Origin: an uncultured Bacteroidales bacterium
GTDB lineage: Bacteria; Bacteroidota; Bacteroidia; Bacteroidales; WCHB1-69
Length of the DNA stretch: 64,000 nt
NCBI GenBank assembly: GCA_900315245.1
Contig: OMYJ01000004.1
Coordinates: 1 to 64,000 of the forward strand
Direction: 5' to 3'
Shown: positions 1 through 7,122 of the stretch, in pieces
Numbering within the stretch: the first letter of the stretch is position 1
How the letters are laid out: every line of letters starts with the position of its first letter
The notes under the pieces: model-generated
The model's database searches: none
What the model saw: only the letters and a program-made list of their open reading frames with translations
Told to the model about the DNA's origin: nothing
Position numbers and translations under genes: made by a program

Positions 1-1
1 A

Positions 2-193
2 TGTACAATGAACAATGTACAATTGGAGGGTATCGAGGTAATTGATGTGTACGGAAAGGTTGTCCGCACCGTTGTAGGGGCGAATAATTATTCGCCCATC
101 CGCATCAACGTCAGCGGTCTCGCCAACGGCATGTATTTCGTGCGCGTGACCACGGATGAAGGAACGGTGACGAAAACATTCATCAAGAAGTAG
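2..193 (+). CDS. C-terminal end of a T9SS-secreted protein (partial)
   Basis: Only the last 63 residues are in the window; the reading frame is open to the left edge. The sequence has the shape of a type A T9SS sorting domain: a V-D-V-Y-G-K strand, then L-A-N-G-M-Y-F-V-R-V-T and a basic end T-F-I-K-K. In this family the tail directs export across the outer membrane and is then removed. What the rest of the protein does cannot be seen. The stretch V-V-G-A-N-N-Y-S-P is encoded by a palindromic repeat (74..97) that also occurs in intergenic DNA near 5030, which suggests an in-frame repeat insertion. Confidence 0.75.
   Translation, partial: CTMNNVQLEGIEVIDVYGKVVRTVVGANNYSPIRINVSGLANGMYFVRVTTDEGTVTKTFIKK
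74..97. repeat. GTAGGGGCGAATAA palindromic repeat inside coding sequence
   Basis: Bases 78-97 form a perfect 20-base palindrome (GGGCGAATAA and its complement), preceded by GTAG. The same element occurs twice in tandem at 5028..5078. Confidence 0.8.
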
Positions 194-247
194 GATTTAC
201 GGTTTGCGAATATCGTAAACTGCAAATCTTAAATCGAAAAACGAAAA

Positions 248-282
248 AAGGCCGTTGCCAACTATGGCGACGGCCTTTTTGT
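248..282 (+). terminator. Rho-independent terminator
   Basis: A 10-bp stem (250-259 with 266-275, one G-T pair) is followed by a run of T. It lies 55 bases after the stop of the T9SS protein. Confidence 0.8.
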
Positions 283-361
283 TTGGACTGAGGACTTAAG
301 AATTAAGAATGGCCTAAGTCTAAGATGAATGATGATTCTTGCCAATGCGGAAAAAGCCAAT

Positions 362-388
362 AGCTAAAAGCTAATAGCCAATAGCCGA
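362..388. repeat. 7-base tandem array (AGCTAAA/AGCCAAT)
   Basis: Four degenerate copies with a 7-base period between two terminators. The same unit reappears at 1914 and 46646. Confidence 0.7.
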
Positions 389-400
389 AACATCCAAACA

Positions 401-431
401 AAAAAGAGACGGAATAACCCCGTCTCTTTCT
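401..431 (-). terminator. Terminator of the dipeptidase gene
   Basis: Arms AAAGAGACGG and CCGTCTCTTT. Read on the minus strand the stem is followed by a T run, 27 bases past the dipeptidase stop. Confidence 0.75.
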
Positions 432-457
432 GTTAGTAAACGCCAGTACCTCAAAGG

Positions 458-1816
458 TTACTCGCAGAAGTGTTCGTAAAAGTGCGTGATCACCTCGATG
501 CCGCGGCGGAAGTGTTCGAGTTTGTAGTTCTCGTTTGGGGAGTGGATGTTGTCCTCGGCGAGACCGAAGCCGCAGAGGATGGATTTCACGCCGAGAACCT
601 TCTCGAAGTGCGCGACAATCGGGATGCTGCCGCCGCTGTAAGTCGGGATCGGACGCTTGCCATAGACATCTATGTAGGCCTTTTCAGCCGCTTGGTAGGC
701 GGGCACATCCACGCCGCAGCGGTAAGCTTCGCCGCCGTGGGCGGAGATCACCTCCACCTTCACATAGTCGGGCGCGATGTTCTCGAAGTGATTCTGGAAA
801 AGCTCGGCAATCTTGTGGGAATCCTGGTTGGCGACCAAGCGCATGGAGATGTTGGCGGAAGCGGTGGCCGGGAGCACGGTTTTGAAGCCCTCGCCGGTAT
901 AGCCGCCCTCAATGCCGCATACGCCCAAGTTCGGACGGATACCTGTACGCTCGATGGTGCTGTAGCCCTCTTCGCCATACAACGCTTTGACATCCAAAGA
1001 TTTCTTGTACTCTTCCTCGTTGAACGGGGCTTGTGCGATGAGGGCGCGTTCCTCTTTGGAGAGCACCACCACGTCGTCGTAGAATCCGGGGATGGTGACT
1101 TCGCCTTTGTCGTTGATGAGACCGCTGATGAGGTCGCAGAGCACGTTGATGGGGTTGGCCACGGCACCGCCGAAGATGCCGGAGTGCAGGTCGCGGTTCG
1201 GACCTGTGACCTTGACGATCATGTTGCAGAGACCGCGCAGACCGGCGGTGATGGATGGCGTGTCGGTGGCGATCATGCCCGTGTCGGAAACGAGGATGAC
1301 GTCGCACTTGAGCAGGTCTTTGTGCTGCTCGCAGAAGCTGTAGAGCTGCGTGCTGCCGATTTCCTCCTCGCCCTCAAGCATGAACTTGACGTTGCATTTC
1401 AGACTACCGGACTTCACCATGTACTCAAATGCCTTGGCGTGCATGAAGGATTGTCCTTTGTCGTCATCGGCACCACGGCCCCAGATTTTGCCATCCTTGA
1501 TAACGGGTTCGAAAGGCTCAGTGTTCCAGAGATCAATAGGATCCACAGGCATCACGTCGTAGTGGCCATATACCAATACGGTCTTGGCGGCGGGATCCAC
1601 GGTCTTCTGACCCACCACGATGGGGTTGCCCTCGGTGGGATAGACTTCGCACTTGTCGGCGCCGGCGGCCATAATCAGCTCTTTCCAGCGCTCGGCGCAA
1701 CGCACCATGTCGCCCTTGTGCTCGCTCTCCGAGCTGATGGACGGAATGCGCAACAATGAAAAAAGTTCGTCTAAGAAACGGGGTTCGTTCTCTTCAATGT
1801 AATTTTTGATGTTCAT
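458..1816 (-). CDS. M20 family dipeptidase
   Basis: A zinc-dependent exopeptidase of the M20 family, similar to the CNDP/Dug1 group of cytosolic dipeptidases; 452 aa is the usual length. Visible metal-site motifs are Y-G-H-Y-D-V (His85, Asp87), W-G-R-G-A-D-D-D-K-G (bridging Asp near 118), L-E-G-E-E-E-I-G-S (catalytic and metal Glu near 150-152), S-D-T-G and a C-terminal H-S-P-N-E. There is no signal peptide, so it acts in the cytoplasm, probably finishing peptide degradation. It appears to be its own unit, with a terminator just downstream. The exact dipeptide preference cannot be read from sequence. Confidence 0.93.
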   Translation of the reverse strand: MNIKNYIEENEPRFLDELFSLLRIPSISSESEHKGDMVRCAERWKELIMAAGADKCEVYPTEGNPIVVGQKTVDPAAKTVLVYGHYDVMPVDPIDLWNTEPFEPVIKDGKIWGRGADDDKGQSFMHAKAFEYMVKSGSLKCNVKFMLEGEEEIGSTQLYSFCEQHKDLLKCDVILVSDTGMIATDTPSITAGLRGLCNMIVKVTGPNRDLHSGIFGGAVANPINVLCDLISGLINDKGEVTIPGFYDDVVVLSKEERALIAQAPFNEEEYKKSLDVKALYGEEGYSTIERTGIRPNLGVCGIEGGYTGEGFKTVLPATASANISMRLVANQDSHKIAELFQNHFENIAPDYVKVEVISAHGGEAYRCGVDVPAYQAAEKAYIDVYGKRPIPTYSGGSIPIVAHFEKVLGVKSILCGFGLAEDNIHSPNENYKLEHFRRGIEVITHFYEHFCE

Positions 1817-1867
1817 ATTTTTGGGGTTAAAGATTAATGTTCAAAGTTCAAAGTTTAGTGGTCAAAA

Positions 1868-1899
1868 GTCATAGTTATAGTCATAGTCATAGCCAATAG
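1868..1899. repeat. 6-base tandem array (TAGTCA)
   Basis: About four copies of TAGTCA/TAGTTA between the dipeptidase start and the reductase stop; another array of the same unit is at 20592. Confidence 0.7.
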
Positions 1900-1913
1900 T
1901 TTCTCGTAAGTGA

Positions 1914-1951
1914 ACAGCCGACAGCCAAAAGCCAACAGCTAATAGCCAAAC
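1914..1951. repeat. 7-base tandem array at the stop codon of the reductase gene
   Basis: Five copies of NAGCCAA. On the minus strand the last three codons of the reductase gene (Gly, Tyr, stop TAG) are part of this array. Confidence 0.75.
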
Positions 1952-3183
1952 GCCGTTTGCGCCTCGTCCATCTTTTCTCTCACGGGCACGCCGAAGGGGC
2001 AGCGGTCTTCGCATTGGCCGCAGCCGACGCAGTCGCTGGCATGGTGCTCGAGTTTCTTGTATTTGGCGGCGATTTCGTCAATTACCACACCGCCGTTCTG
2101 TTGCACCTCGTCGAGCAGCTCGTTGACGGCGGCGATGTCAATGCCTACGGGGCAGGGGGCACAGTGTTTGCAGTAGGTGCAGCCGGTGCTTCCGCCTTCT
2201 GCTTTAGCGGTTTGCTTGCTGAGGACGGTGTTGTAGTCCTTCTCCTCGTCGGTGGCCTTGAGGTAGTGGAGGTCGGCTTCGAGCTCCTCGATGTTGTCGG
2301 CTCCGCAGATGGCCACGGCCACGCACGGTTTTGCGAGTGAGTAGGCGATGCACTGCACAGGGGTGAGGGCGACTTTCAGAGGCGACTTGTCCGCTTCGAG
2401 CAGCTTGCCGCCGCCACCGAAGACCTTCATCACCGTGATGGCGATGTTATGCTGGGCGCAGTAGTCGTAGAGTTCCACGCGCACGGGGTCGATGCCGGGC
2501 AGCATGTGCTCGTAGCTGGCGGGATCCCACGGGTTGTTGCCCGAGAGCACGCGGTCGAAGGCGGGGTTGAGGCTGAACATGATGACCTCGAACAGACCGC
2601 TCTTGGCGGCTTGCAATGCCACTTCCGCATTGTGGCTGCTGATGCCCAAGTGCTCGATTTTGCCCTGCTTTTTGAGACTCTTCACGTACTCAAGGTAGGG
2701 ACTGCCTTCCAGGGCGTTCCAATCTTCCATATTGTCGATGATGTGGACCATACCCACCTCAATGTGGTCGGTGCCGAGGCGTTCAAGCAGGTCGTTGAAC
2801 CCGATCTTGCACTTTTCCACATCGCGGGTGCGTTCGTAGCTTTCACCGTTCCACCAACAGCCCACGTGGCCTTGGATTACCATCTCGTCGCGGCGGCCTT
2901 TGAGGGCGTAACCGATGTTGCTGCGCACCTTGGGGTCGGCGTCGTAGATGTCGATGTAGTTCACGCCGTGGTCAAGGGCGTAAGCCATCAGTTTGCGCGA
3001 CTCGGCAGTGTCCAATTTGCCGAAGGCACCGCAGCCAATACCGATTTCGCCCACGCGGATGCCCGTGCTGCCGAGTGTGCGATAGTTCATGTCGGGGTTC
3101 TCTTTGAAAGCCTTTTTCTGGTTGCAAGAGACGACGAAAGCAGCCAGAATGACAAGGATAACAGGGATGAAAAATTTCTTCAT
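1939..3183 (-). CDS. Lipoprotein aldo/keto reductase with two 4Fe-4S clusters
   Basis: An N-terminal lipoprotein signal (M-K-K-F-F-I-P-V-I-L then V-V-S-C) is followed by an aldo/keto-reductase barrel (Y-R-T-L-G-S-T-G-I-R-V) and a C-terminal ferredoxin-like part with C-T-Y-C-K-H-C-A-P-C-P and C-V-G-C-G-Q-C-E-D-R-C-P. Start 3183 is chosen because it begins the signal and lies 23 bases after a promoter; the frame stays open farther upstream but only through the divergent promoter region. The barrel looks catalytically changed: where typical enzymes have D-x-x-x-x-Y and a Lys, this one has D-I-Y-D-A-D-P and V-I-Q-G-H. It may transfer electrons rather than reduce carbonyls in the usual way. Substrate unknown. 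Confidence 0.85.
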   Translation of the reverse strand: MKKFFIPVILVILAAFVVSCNQKKAFKENPDMNYRTLGSTGIRVGEIGIGCGAFGKLDTAESRKLMAYALDHGVNYIDIYDADPKVRSNIGYALKGRRDEMVIQGHVGCWWNGESYERTRDVEKCKIGFNDLLERLGTDHIEVGMVHIIDNMEDWNALEGSPYLEYVKSLKKQGKIEHLGISSHNAEVALQAAKSGLFEVIMFSLNPAFDRVLSGNNPWDPASYEHMLPGIDPVRVELYDYCAQHNIAITVMKVFGGGGKLLEADKSPLKVALTPVQCIAYSLAKPCVAVAICGADNIEELEADLHYLKATDEEKDYNTVLSKQTAKAEGGSTGCTYCKHCAPCPVGIDIAAVNELLDEVQQNGGVVIDEIAAKYKKLEHHASDCVGCGQCEDRCPFGVPVREKMDEAQTAFGY

Positions 3184-3206
3184 AAGAATCGTTTTTATTG
3201 AATGGG

Positions 3207-3214
3207 CAAAAATA
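3207..3214 (-). promoter_or_regulatory. -7 element of the reductase gene
   Basis: TATTTTTG on the minus strand, 23 bases upstream of the start, matching the Bacteroidota TAnnTTTG form. Confidence 0.6.
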
Positions 3215-3235
3215 CGAAAAATATGGAAAAAAATG

Positions 3236-3243
3236 TATTTTTG
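3236..3243 (+). promoter_or_regulatory. -7 element of the small membrane protein gene
   Basis: TATTTTTG, 23 bases upstream of the start at 3267; divergent from the reductase promoter. Confidence 0.6.
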
Positions 3244-3266
3244 CACTCTTATTTGACCGCGGATAA

Positions 3267-3929
3267 ATGACGGAAAATCAATCCAGCCAGACCACAAAAA
3301 AAGGGCTTGTCCTCCTGCTCGGCATCATCATCGGGCTTCTGCTCGGTGTGCTTGTCGCTTTTGTGGTGGTGGAAAAGTTCAACCTCAGATCTCCCTCTGT
3401 GGTCAAGTTGCTCCCTACACCATCGTCATCTTCTGAAAAAGATACTGTATATCAGTATATTGAGCATCAACATAAAAATGATAATGGGGATGAAAACATG
3501 TATTCCATTGCGGATTCTCTTGAGACAGATTCAATGTATATTCAAGAGAATACGATGGATTTTATGTTGGAAGAGGAAGATTATCAGGCATATAGCAAGG
3601 TGGAAGAGACAAATGTCACTTCTGAGAAGATGATTTCCAAAGTTGAAGCCCCCGTCCTGTACTTCGATGCCGGCAGAAATGCCATAGCAGCCCCGCCAAC
3701 GGCTCCCAAATTCATGGAGGTGCAGTTCTGGAGCACTCCTTTCCAAAATAAGATTGTATATCAGTTTGATAGTAATATCCTGAAGATAAAAGGATTAAAA
3801 CCAGACGAGGTCTATCTGATCCATTATAACAAGCACTATTATCTTCAGAATGACAGGCATGTGTATCAAATTCAACCCTCATCGGAGTACATAAGGTTGG
3901 TTGAAATTCACGATGTTTCATTCTTTTGA
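3267..3929 (+). CDS. Single-span membrane-anchored protein of unknown function
   Basis: 220 aa. Residues about 13-35 form one strong transmembrane helix (L-V-L-L-L-G-I-I-I-G-L-L-L-G-V-L-V-A-F-V-V-V) after a short basic N-terminus, so the remaining roughly 185 residues probably face the periplasm. A Ser/Pro-rich linker and an acidic stretch rich in E, D, Y and S (about 70-125) follow, then a more ordered C-terminal part. I do not recognise the family. It has its own promoter and is divergent from the iron-sulfur lipoprotein reductase. Confidence 0.7.
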   Translation: MTENQSSQTTKKGLVLLLGIIIGLLLGVLVAFVVVEKFNLRSPSVVKLLPTPSSSSEKDTVYQYIEHQHKNDNGDENMYSIADSLETDSMYIQENTMDFMLEEEDYQAYSKVEETNVTSEKMISKVEAPVLYFDAGRNAIAAPPTAPKFMEVQFWSTPFQNKIVYQFDSNILKIKGLKPDEVYLIHYNKHYYLQNDRHVYQIQPSSEYIRLVEIHDVSFF

Positions 3930-4165
3930 TTAGGTTTTGCGGTGCGGCCATGGAGGTATCTTCGGGACGCAGATGGTCGTAAGCCGTTTCCTCCTGCTCT
4001 TGCGAGTCCGAGGTTCCGTTTGGCCAGTCAAAGCCTGCCTTTTTCGTTAGGGCGGTGGTTATCGGAATTGCGTGCTGTTTTCGGTAGGGGAGGGAGGCCA
4101 AACGGAATGGTGCATTTGCTGTTCGTTAATGTTTGCCCTTGCGGGTTACGCTGAATCTATCCTCT
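3930..4165. other. Gene-free stretch with a 12-bp inverted repeat
   Basis: No gene is supported here. The base composition is richer in G+C than the flanking intergenic DNA. Perfect 12-base arms TTCCGTTTGGCC (4014-4025) and GGCCAAACGGAA (4096-4107) bound a 70-base interior, possibly the remnant of a small mobile element or a structured RNA. A minus-strand open frame across it overlaps the upstream gene and has no recognisable similarity. Confidence 0.45.
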
Positions 4166-4245
4166 TTAATTTTAACAGTTAATTATTAAATAATATTCGT
4201 AAAAAATATTTTAATTTTTTTTGATTAAACGTATCTGAAAAAGTG

Positions 4246-4253
4246 TATTTTTG
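4246..4253 (+). promoter_or_regulatory. Promoter of DUF5618-like copy 1
   Basis: TATTTTTG with TTTG at 4220-4223, 36 bases upstream of the start. The AT-rich block 4163-4215 (TTTTAACAGTTAATT and AAAAAATATTTT) recurs before copies 2 and 3. Confidence 0.6.
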
Positions 4254-4289
4254 CGGCGTTGAATTTATCGTTTATCAAAACCGACGAAG

Positions 4290-4700
4290 ATGAAAGAGAC
4301 TAAAAACACCTATTCAATCGAGGAGGCCCGGCGATACGTGGCCAACGCGGAAGATGTTATCAAAAAGGCGAAGTATGACCCTGAAACTAAGTCTTATATA
4401 GACAGCAAGTACGTCAGAACGGCTGGCAATATCCTATGGAGCGGTTGTCTCATTGCCCTCGAATCAGTCTTCCATTTGCGCAAAGGCAAAGGCCGTCCGT
4501 CAATAGAGAAGTATCGTGATGCTGTTGCAAAAAGGGACGGAAAGTTGCTGAAGTTTTTGAATCTAGGCTATGAAACTATGCATCTGTTTATGGGCTACGA
4601 CGGTAGCAGGGAGAAAAAAGTCTGTGATGCCGGTTTCGAAAGAGCCAATGCTATCATCAACCATTGCGCCACGCTGATGCCGAAGCCTGTGTGTGCGTGA
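4290..4700 (+). CDS. DUF5618-like protein, copy 1 of 3
   Basis: 136 aa, soluble and mostly helical by composition, with no signal peptide. It shares with the proteins at 35219 and 45247 the blocks E-A-R-R-Y-V, K-Y-D-P-x-T-K, K-Y-V-R, L-W-x-G-C-L-I-A-L, G-K-G-R-P-S, R-D-G-K-L-L, G-Y-x-x-M-H-L-x-M-G-Y-D-G and C-x-x-G-F. From memory this matches DUF5618, a Bacteroidota family without a known role. This copy is the most divergent of the three: it has S-G where the others have K-G before C-L-I-A-L, and a longer N-terminus. It is monocistronic behind its own promoter. The invariant basic, Cys and His positions could suit ligand binding, but no function can be assigned. Confidence 0.8.
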   Translation: MKETKNTYSIEEARRYVANAEDVIKKAKYDPETKSYIDSKYVRTAGNILWSGCLIALESVFHLRKGKGRPSIEKYRDAVAKRDGKLLKFLNLGYETMHLFMGYDGSREKKVCDAGFERANAIINHCATLMPKPVCA

Positions 4701-4751
4701 TTAGTAACGGTTAGTAGTTTGTGATTACGGGCGTGGTCGGAGGGGGTTTTT

Positions 4752-4783
4752 CAATTATGAATAATGAATTATGAATAATGAAT
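4752..4783. repeat. 7-base tandem array (ATTATGA/ATAATGA)
   Basis: Four and a half copies, about 50 bases after the DUF5618-like stop. Confidence 0.75.
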
Positions 4784-4861
4784 GATTTTCGATAATTCGT
4801 GGTTGATTCATGGTAAGTTGTGTGCATTTCAGGGTTGATTCCTGCGCTGCCGGGGAGGTGC

Positions 4862-4885
4862 AGAGACGCAAAATTTTGCGTCTCT
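4862..4885. repeat. AGAGACGCAAAA palindrome
   Basis: A perfect 24-base palindrome followed by AC, resembling in layout the GTAGGGGCG repeats (G-rich outer arms, AT-rich centre). The rest of 4701..5074 holds only repeats and the terminator at 4966. Confidence 0.75.
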
Positions 4886-4965
4886 ACGGGTCGGGGAACG
4901 TTATTCTGTGCCGTGGCCGGGATCTGCCTGACATTGGAACGGATAGCCGCGCCGGGGCGCCCAAA

Positions 4966-5001
4966 TAAAAAAATCCGAATGCCAAACAACATTCGGATTT
5001 T
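4966..5001 (-). terminator. Terminator of the gluzincin peptidase gene
   Basis: Arms AAATCCGAATG and CATTCGGATTT. On the minus strand a run of seven T follows. A palindromic repeat sits between this terminator and the stop codon. Confidence 0.75.
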
Positions 5002-5027
5002 AAGTCAATCACCTACAACCAATATCT

Positions 5028-5078
5028 GTAGGGGCGAATAATTATTCGCCCCAGGGACGAATGGTTATTCGCCCCTAC
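5028..5078. repeat. Two tandem GTAGGGGCG palindromic repeats
   Basis: GTAGGGGCGAATAATTATTC and a diverged second copy in opposite orientation ending in CCCCTAC. The stop codon of the peptidase (5075-5077) is the TAG of the terminal GTAGGGG. Confidence 0.85.
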
Positions 5079-7108
5079 CTGACAACCTTCAGCGCTTTTT
5101 CCGTTGCGTCGAGCAGCGGCTGGGCGGAGAGTTCGCTATCCAAGGCGCGTTGCATCCACAGTTTCGGAGTCACGCGGCCCTGCTTGTACATCCGGATGAC
5201 TTCCGGACCGATGGTTTTGCCGTTGAAGTAAGCCTCCAGCTGATAGTCAATAAGATGGCCGATGGGGTAGGCGGCGAGGTAGAGCGGGTCGATGACCGCG
5301 TGCGAATAGACCGCTAATATGGTCTGGTCCGACACTTTGAAGACTGGCGCGTAATACTGGTTCCAAACCTCTTTGGCGATGCGGATGTTTGCCTCCTTGA
5401 GCTCGCCGACAGAGGTGCCTGGATGGTCATAAAGCCATTGCCAAACCTTCAGCTCCGTAAGGGCAACACCCATGATTTCGTAACAGCTCCAGAAGAGGTC
5501 GAGCGCAGCCAAATCCTCGCTGTTCCGGTCGGACTGTTGTTTGACCCCCAGCAATTCCACATCTTTGCCTTGGAAGACGAAAGCCAGCGCCTCGGTGAAG
5601 GCGGTGTTGGGCACGCCGCTCAGGAAATAGTTCGGAACGTTGTAGAGCGTGATGGTCTGCTCCACATTGTGCCCGAACTCATGCACGCCGATATTGTAGC
5701 CTTTGTAGTCCATGCCGTTTTCGCCGATGCGCGTGCGCAACATGCAAGGGTCGCCTTTCATTCGCGATTCGATGGCGTGGCCCGCACCCACGGAGGCATC
5801 CACGTGCACGTTGTTGCATACTAAGTCGATGGTCTCCTTAGGAAAACCCAATTTCTGCATGATATTGGGCAAATCTTGTGCAAAAGCCTCCTTCGTCGGG
5901 TATTTTTTGCGGACAATATCATCCAAGTAGTTTTGGTCGAGGTTGCTGCGGCTCTTGAAACCGTCGTACCAGATGTCAAACGGTTGCAATTTCCTTCCCA
6001 ACCGTTTGGAAATCAAATTGCCCACCTGTTTGACCAGCGGTGAGGAAAGAAGGTCGGTAAAGAGCTTTTCGGCCTCCTCCACGGTGATTTCGTAGTCGTC
6101 CTCAAACCGTCGTTCGATGAAGTTGCGCTTGCCGAGACAGTACTCGTCAGCCGCCTTCTCAGCACGGAAGAAATCAAGGATGTATTGGTAGCGCAGTGGT
6201 TTTTCTTTTCCTTCGGATAAATATTCTATTGTGTTGAGCATAAGTTGGTTGGTGGATGGATGCCAATTAAAGGAGATGTCGTTTGCGATAACTTCTTTAG
6301 GAACTTCACATGCGATGATGCGGGTCATGGCATCATAAATCACCTCCTGCTTCTTTACCCCGTTGACTGGGTCGGCGTAGGCAGCCTTCAGTTCGTCGCG
6401 CAAGCCCCAGTGGGTGATAAGGGGTAGGGACGAGTTCCAGTAGAACTGGTTGGTGAAGCTGCCCACTTGCTTCATATTGATGTTGTAGTTGTCGATGTAT
6501 TGGTTGGCGGCGGCCGCCACGTTGCTGATCCGCTGCTGCACCTCGGCGGGGATACGGGAAGTGAAGAGGTCGCCGAGGCGTACGAAGCCCCATTCCAGCT
6601 CCGACCATTTCTGTCCGTTGTTGTTCTTCTCCTTCAACGTGAAATGCGGGAAATTCAGCATGATGACAAAGGCGGTCTTGCTCGCGAACATGTCCTCTTC
6701 AAAATGGGCCATGCTGTTGTAGGCGCTGAACATGTCGTCCACCATCGTCTTGGCATAGCCTGTCACCTGGTCGGGACGTTGCAAGTCGATGGAAATCCGA
6801 TTGTTATGGCCGTAGATAATTTCAAAATCCTGACACAGCCGTTCAAAAAGAGCGGTTTTCTCATTGAGGTCTTTGCAGTAATGCTGCTGGCAGAATTGGG
6901 CGAACTCCTTGGCTGTCCCGTCCTTCTCTGTCCAGAAAGAGGCTGCCTGCTGCACACCGCGTTCGATGATGTGTTTCGGGATCGAGGAGTGTTGACTAAG
7001 ATACTGGATGGTCTCCTGTCGCGCCGCCTCAGGCACGTTGCTCTGTTGTGCCCAGGCCATGGCGCTGACACCAATGATGCCGAGCATAAGGAATAGGTTT
7101 CTTCTCAT
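5075..7108 (-). CDS. Secreted HExxH metallopeptidase (gluzincin type)
   Basis: 677 aa with a cleavable signal peptide (M-R-R-N-L-F-L-M-L-G to A-W-A-Q). The zinc site is H-E-F-G-H at 476-480, and a likely third ligand is Glu506 in T-E-A-L-A-F, 26 residues downstream, which gives the gluzincin arrangement. A G-x-N-I-G-V-H-E-F-G-H context after a helical N-terminal half is reminiscent of M3-like and carboxypeptidase-like folds, but I cannot name the family with confidence. It should act in the periplasm or outside the cell on peptides. There is no T9SS tail. The gene ends inside a palindromic repeat, so the last residues (V-V-R) may not be the ancestral end. The adjacent C10 protease gene lies 14 bases upstream in the same direction, so the two are probably cotranscribed. 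Confidence 0.82.
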   Translation of the reverse strand: MRRNLFLMLGIIGVSAMAWAQQSNVPEAARQETIQYLSQHSSIPKHIIERGVQQAASFWTEKDGTAKEFAQFCQQHYCKDLNEKTALFERLCQDFEIIYGHNNRISIDLQRPDQVTGYAKTMVDDMFSAYNSMAHFEEDMFASKTAFVIMLNFPHFTLKEKNNNGQKWSELEWGFVRLGDLFTSRIPAEVQQRISNVAAAANQYIDNYNINMKQVGSFTNQFYWNSSLPLITHWGLRDELKAAYADPVNGVKKQEVIYDAMTRIIACEVPKEVIANDISFNWHPSTNQLMLNTIEYLSEGKEKPLRYQYILDFFRAEKAADEYCLGKRNFIERRFEDDYEITVEEAEKLFTDLLSSPLVKQVGNLISKRLGRKLQPFDIWYDGFKSRSNLDQNYLDDIVRKKYPTKEAFAQDLPNIMQKLGFPKETIDLVCNNVHVDASVGAGHAIESRMKGDPCMLRTRIGENGMDYKGYNIGVHEFGHNVEQTITLYNVPNYFLSGVPNTAFTEALAFVFQGKDVELLGVKQQSDRNSEDLAALDLFWSCYEIMGVALTELKVWQWLYDHPGTSVGELKEANIRIAKEVWNQYYAPVFKVSDQTILAVYSHAVIDPLYLAAYPIGHLIDYQLEAYFNGKTIGPEVIRMYKQGRVTPKLWMQRALDSELSAQPLLDATEKALKVVR

Positions 7109-7122
7109 AATGGTTTTGGTTA

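Noticed and set aside
470..1759. Long plus-strand open frame opposite the dipeptidase (429 aa)
   Set aside because: It is the complement of a clear M20 dipeptidase gene; high G+C third positions keep the opposite frame open. Repetitive Val/Asp/His composition and no family similarity.
3712..4101. Minus-strand open frame of 129 aa over the end of the membrane protein gene
   Set aside because: Overlaps a better supported gene, has no promoter or recognisable similarity, and spans the inverted repeat at 4014-4107.
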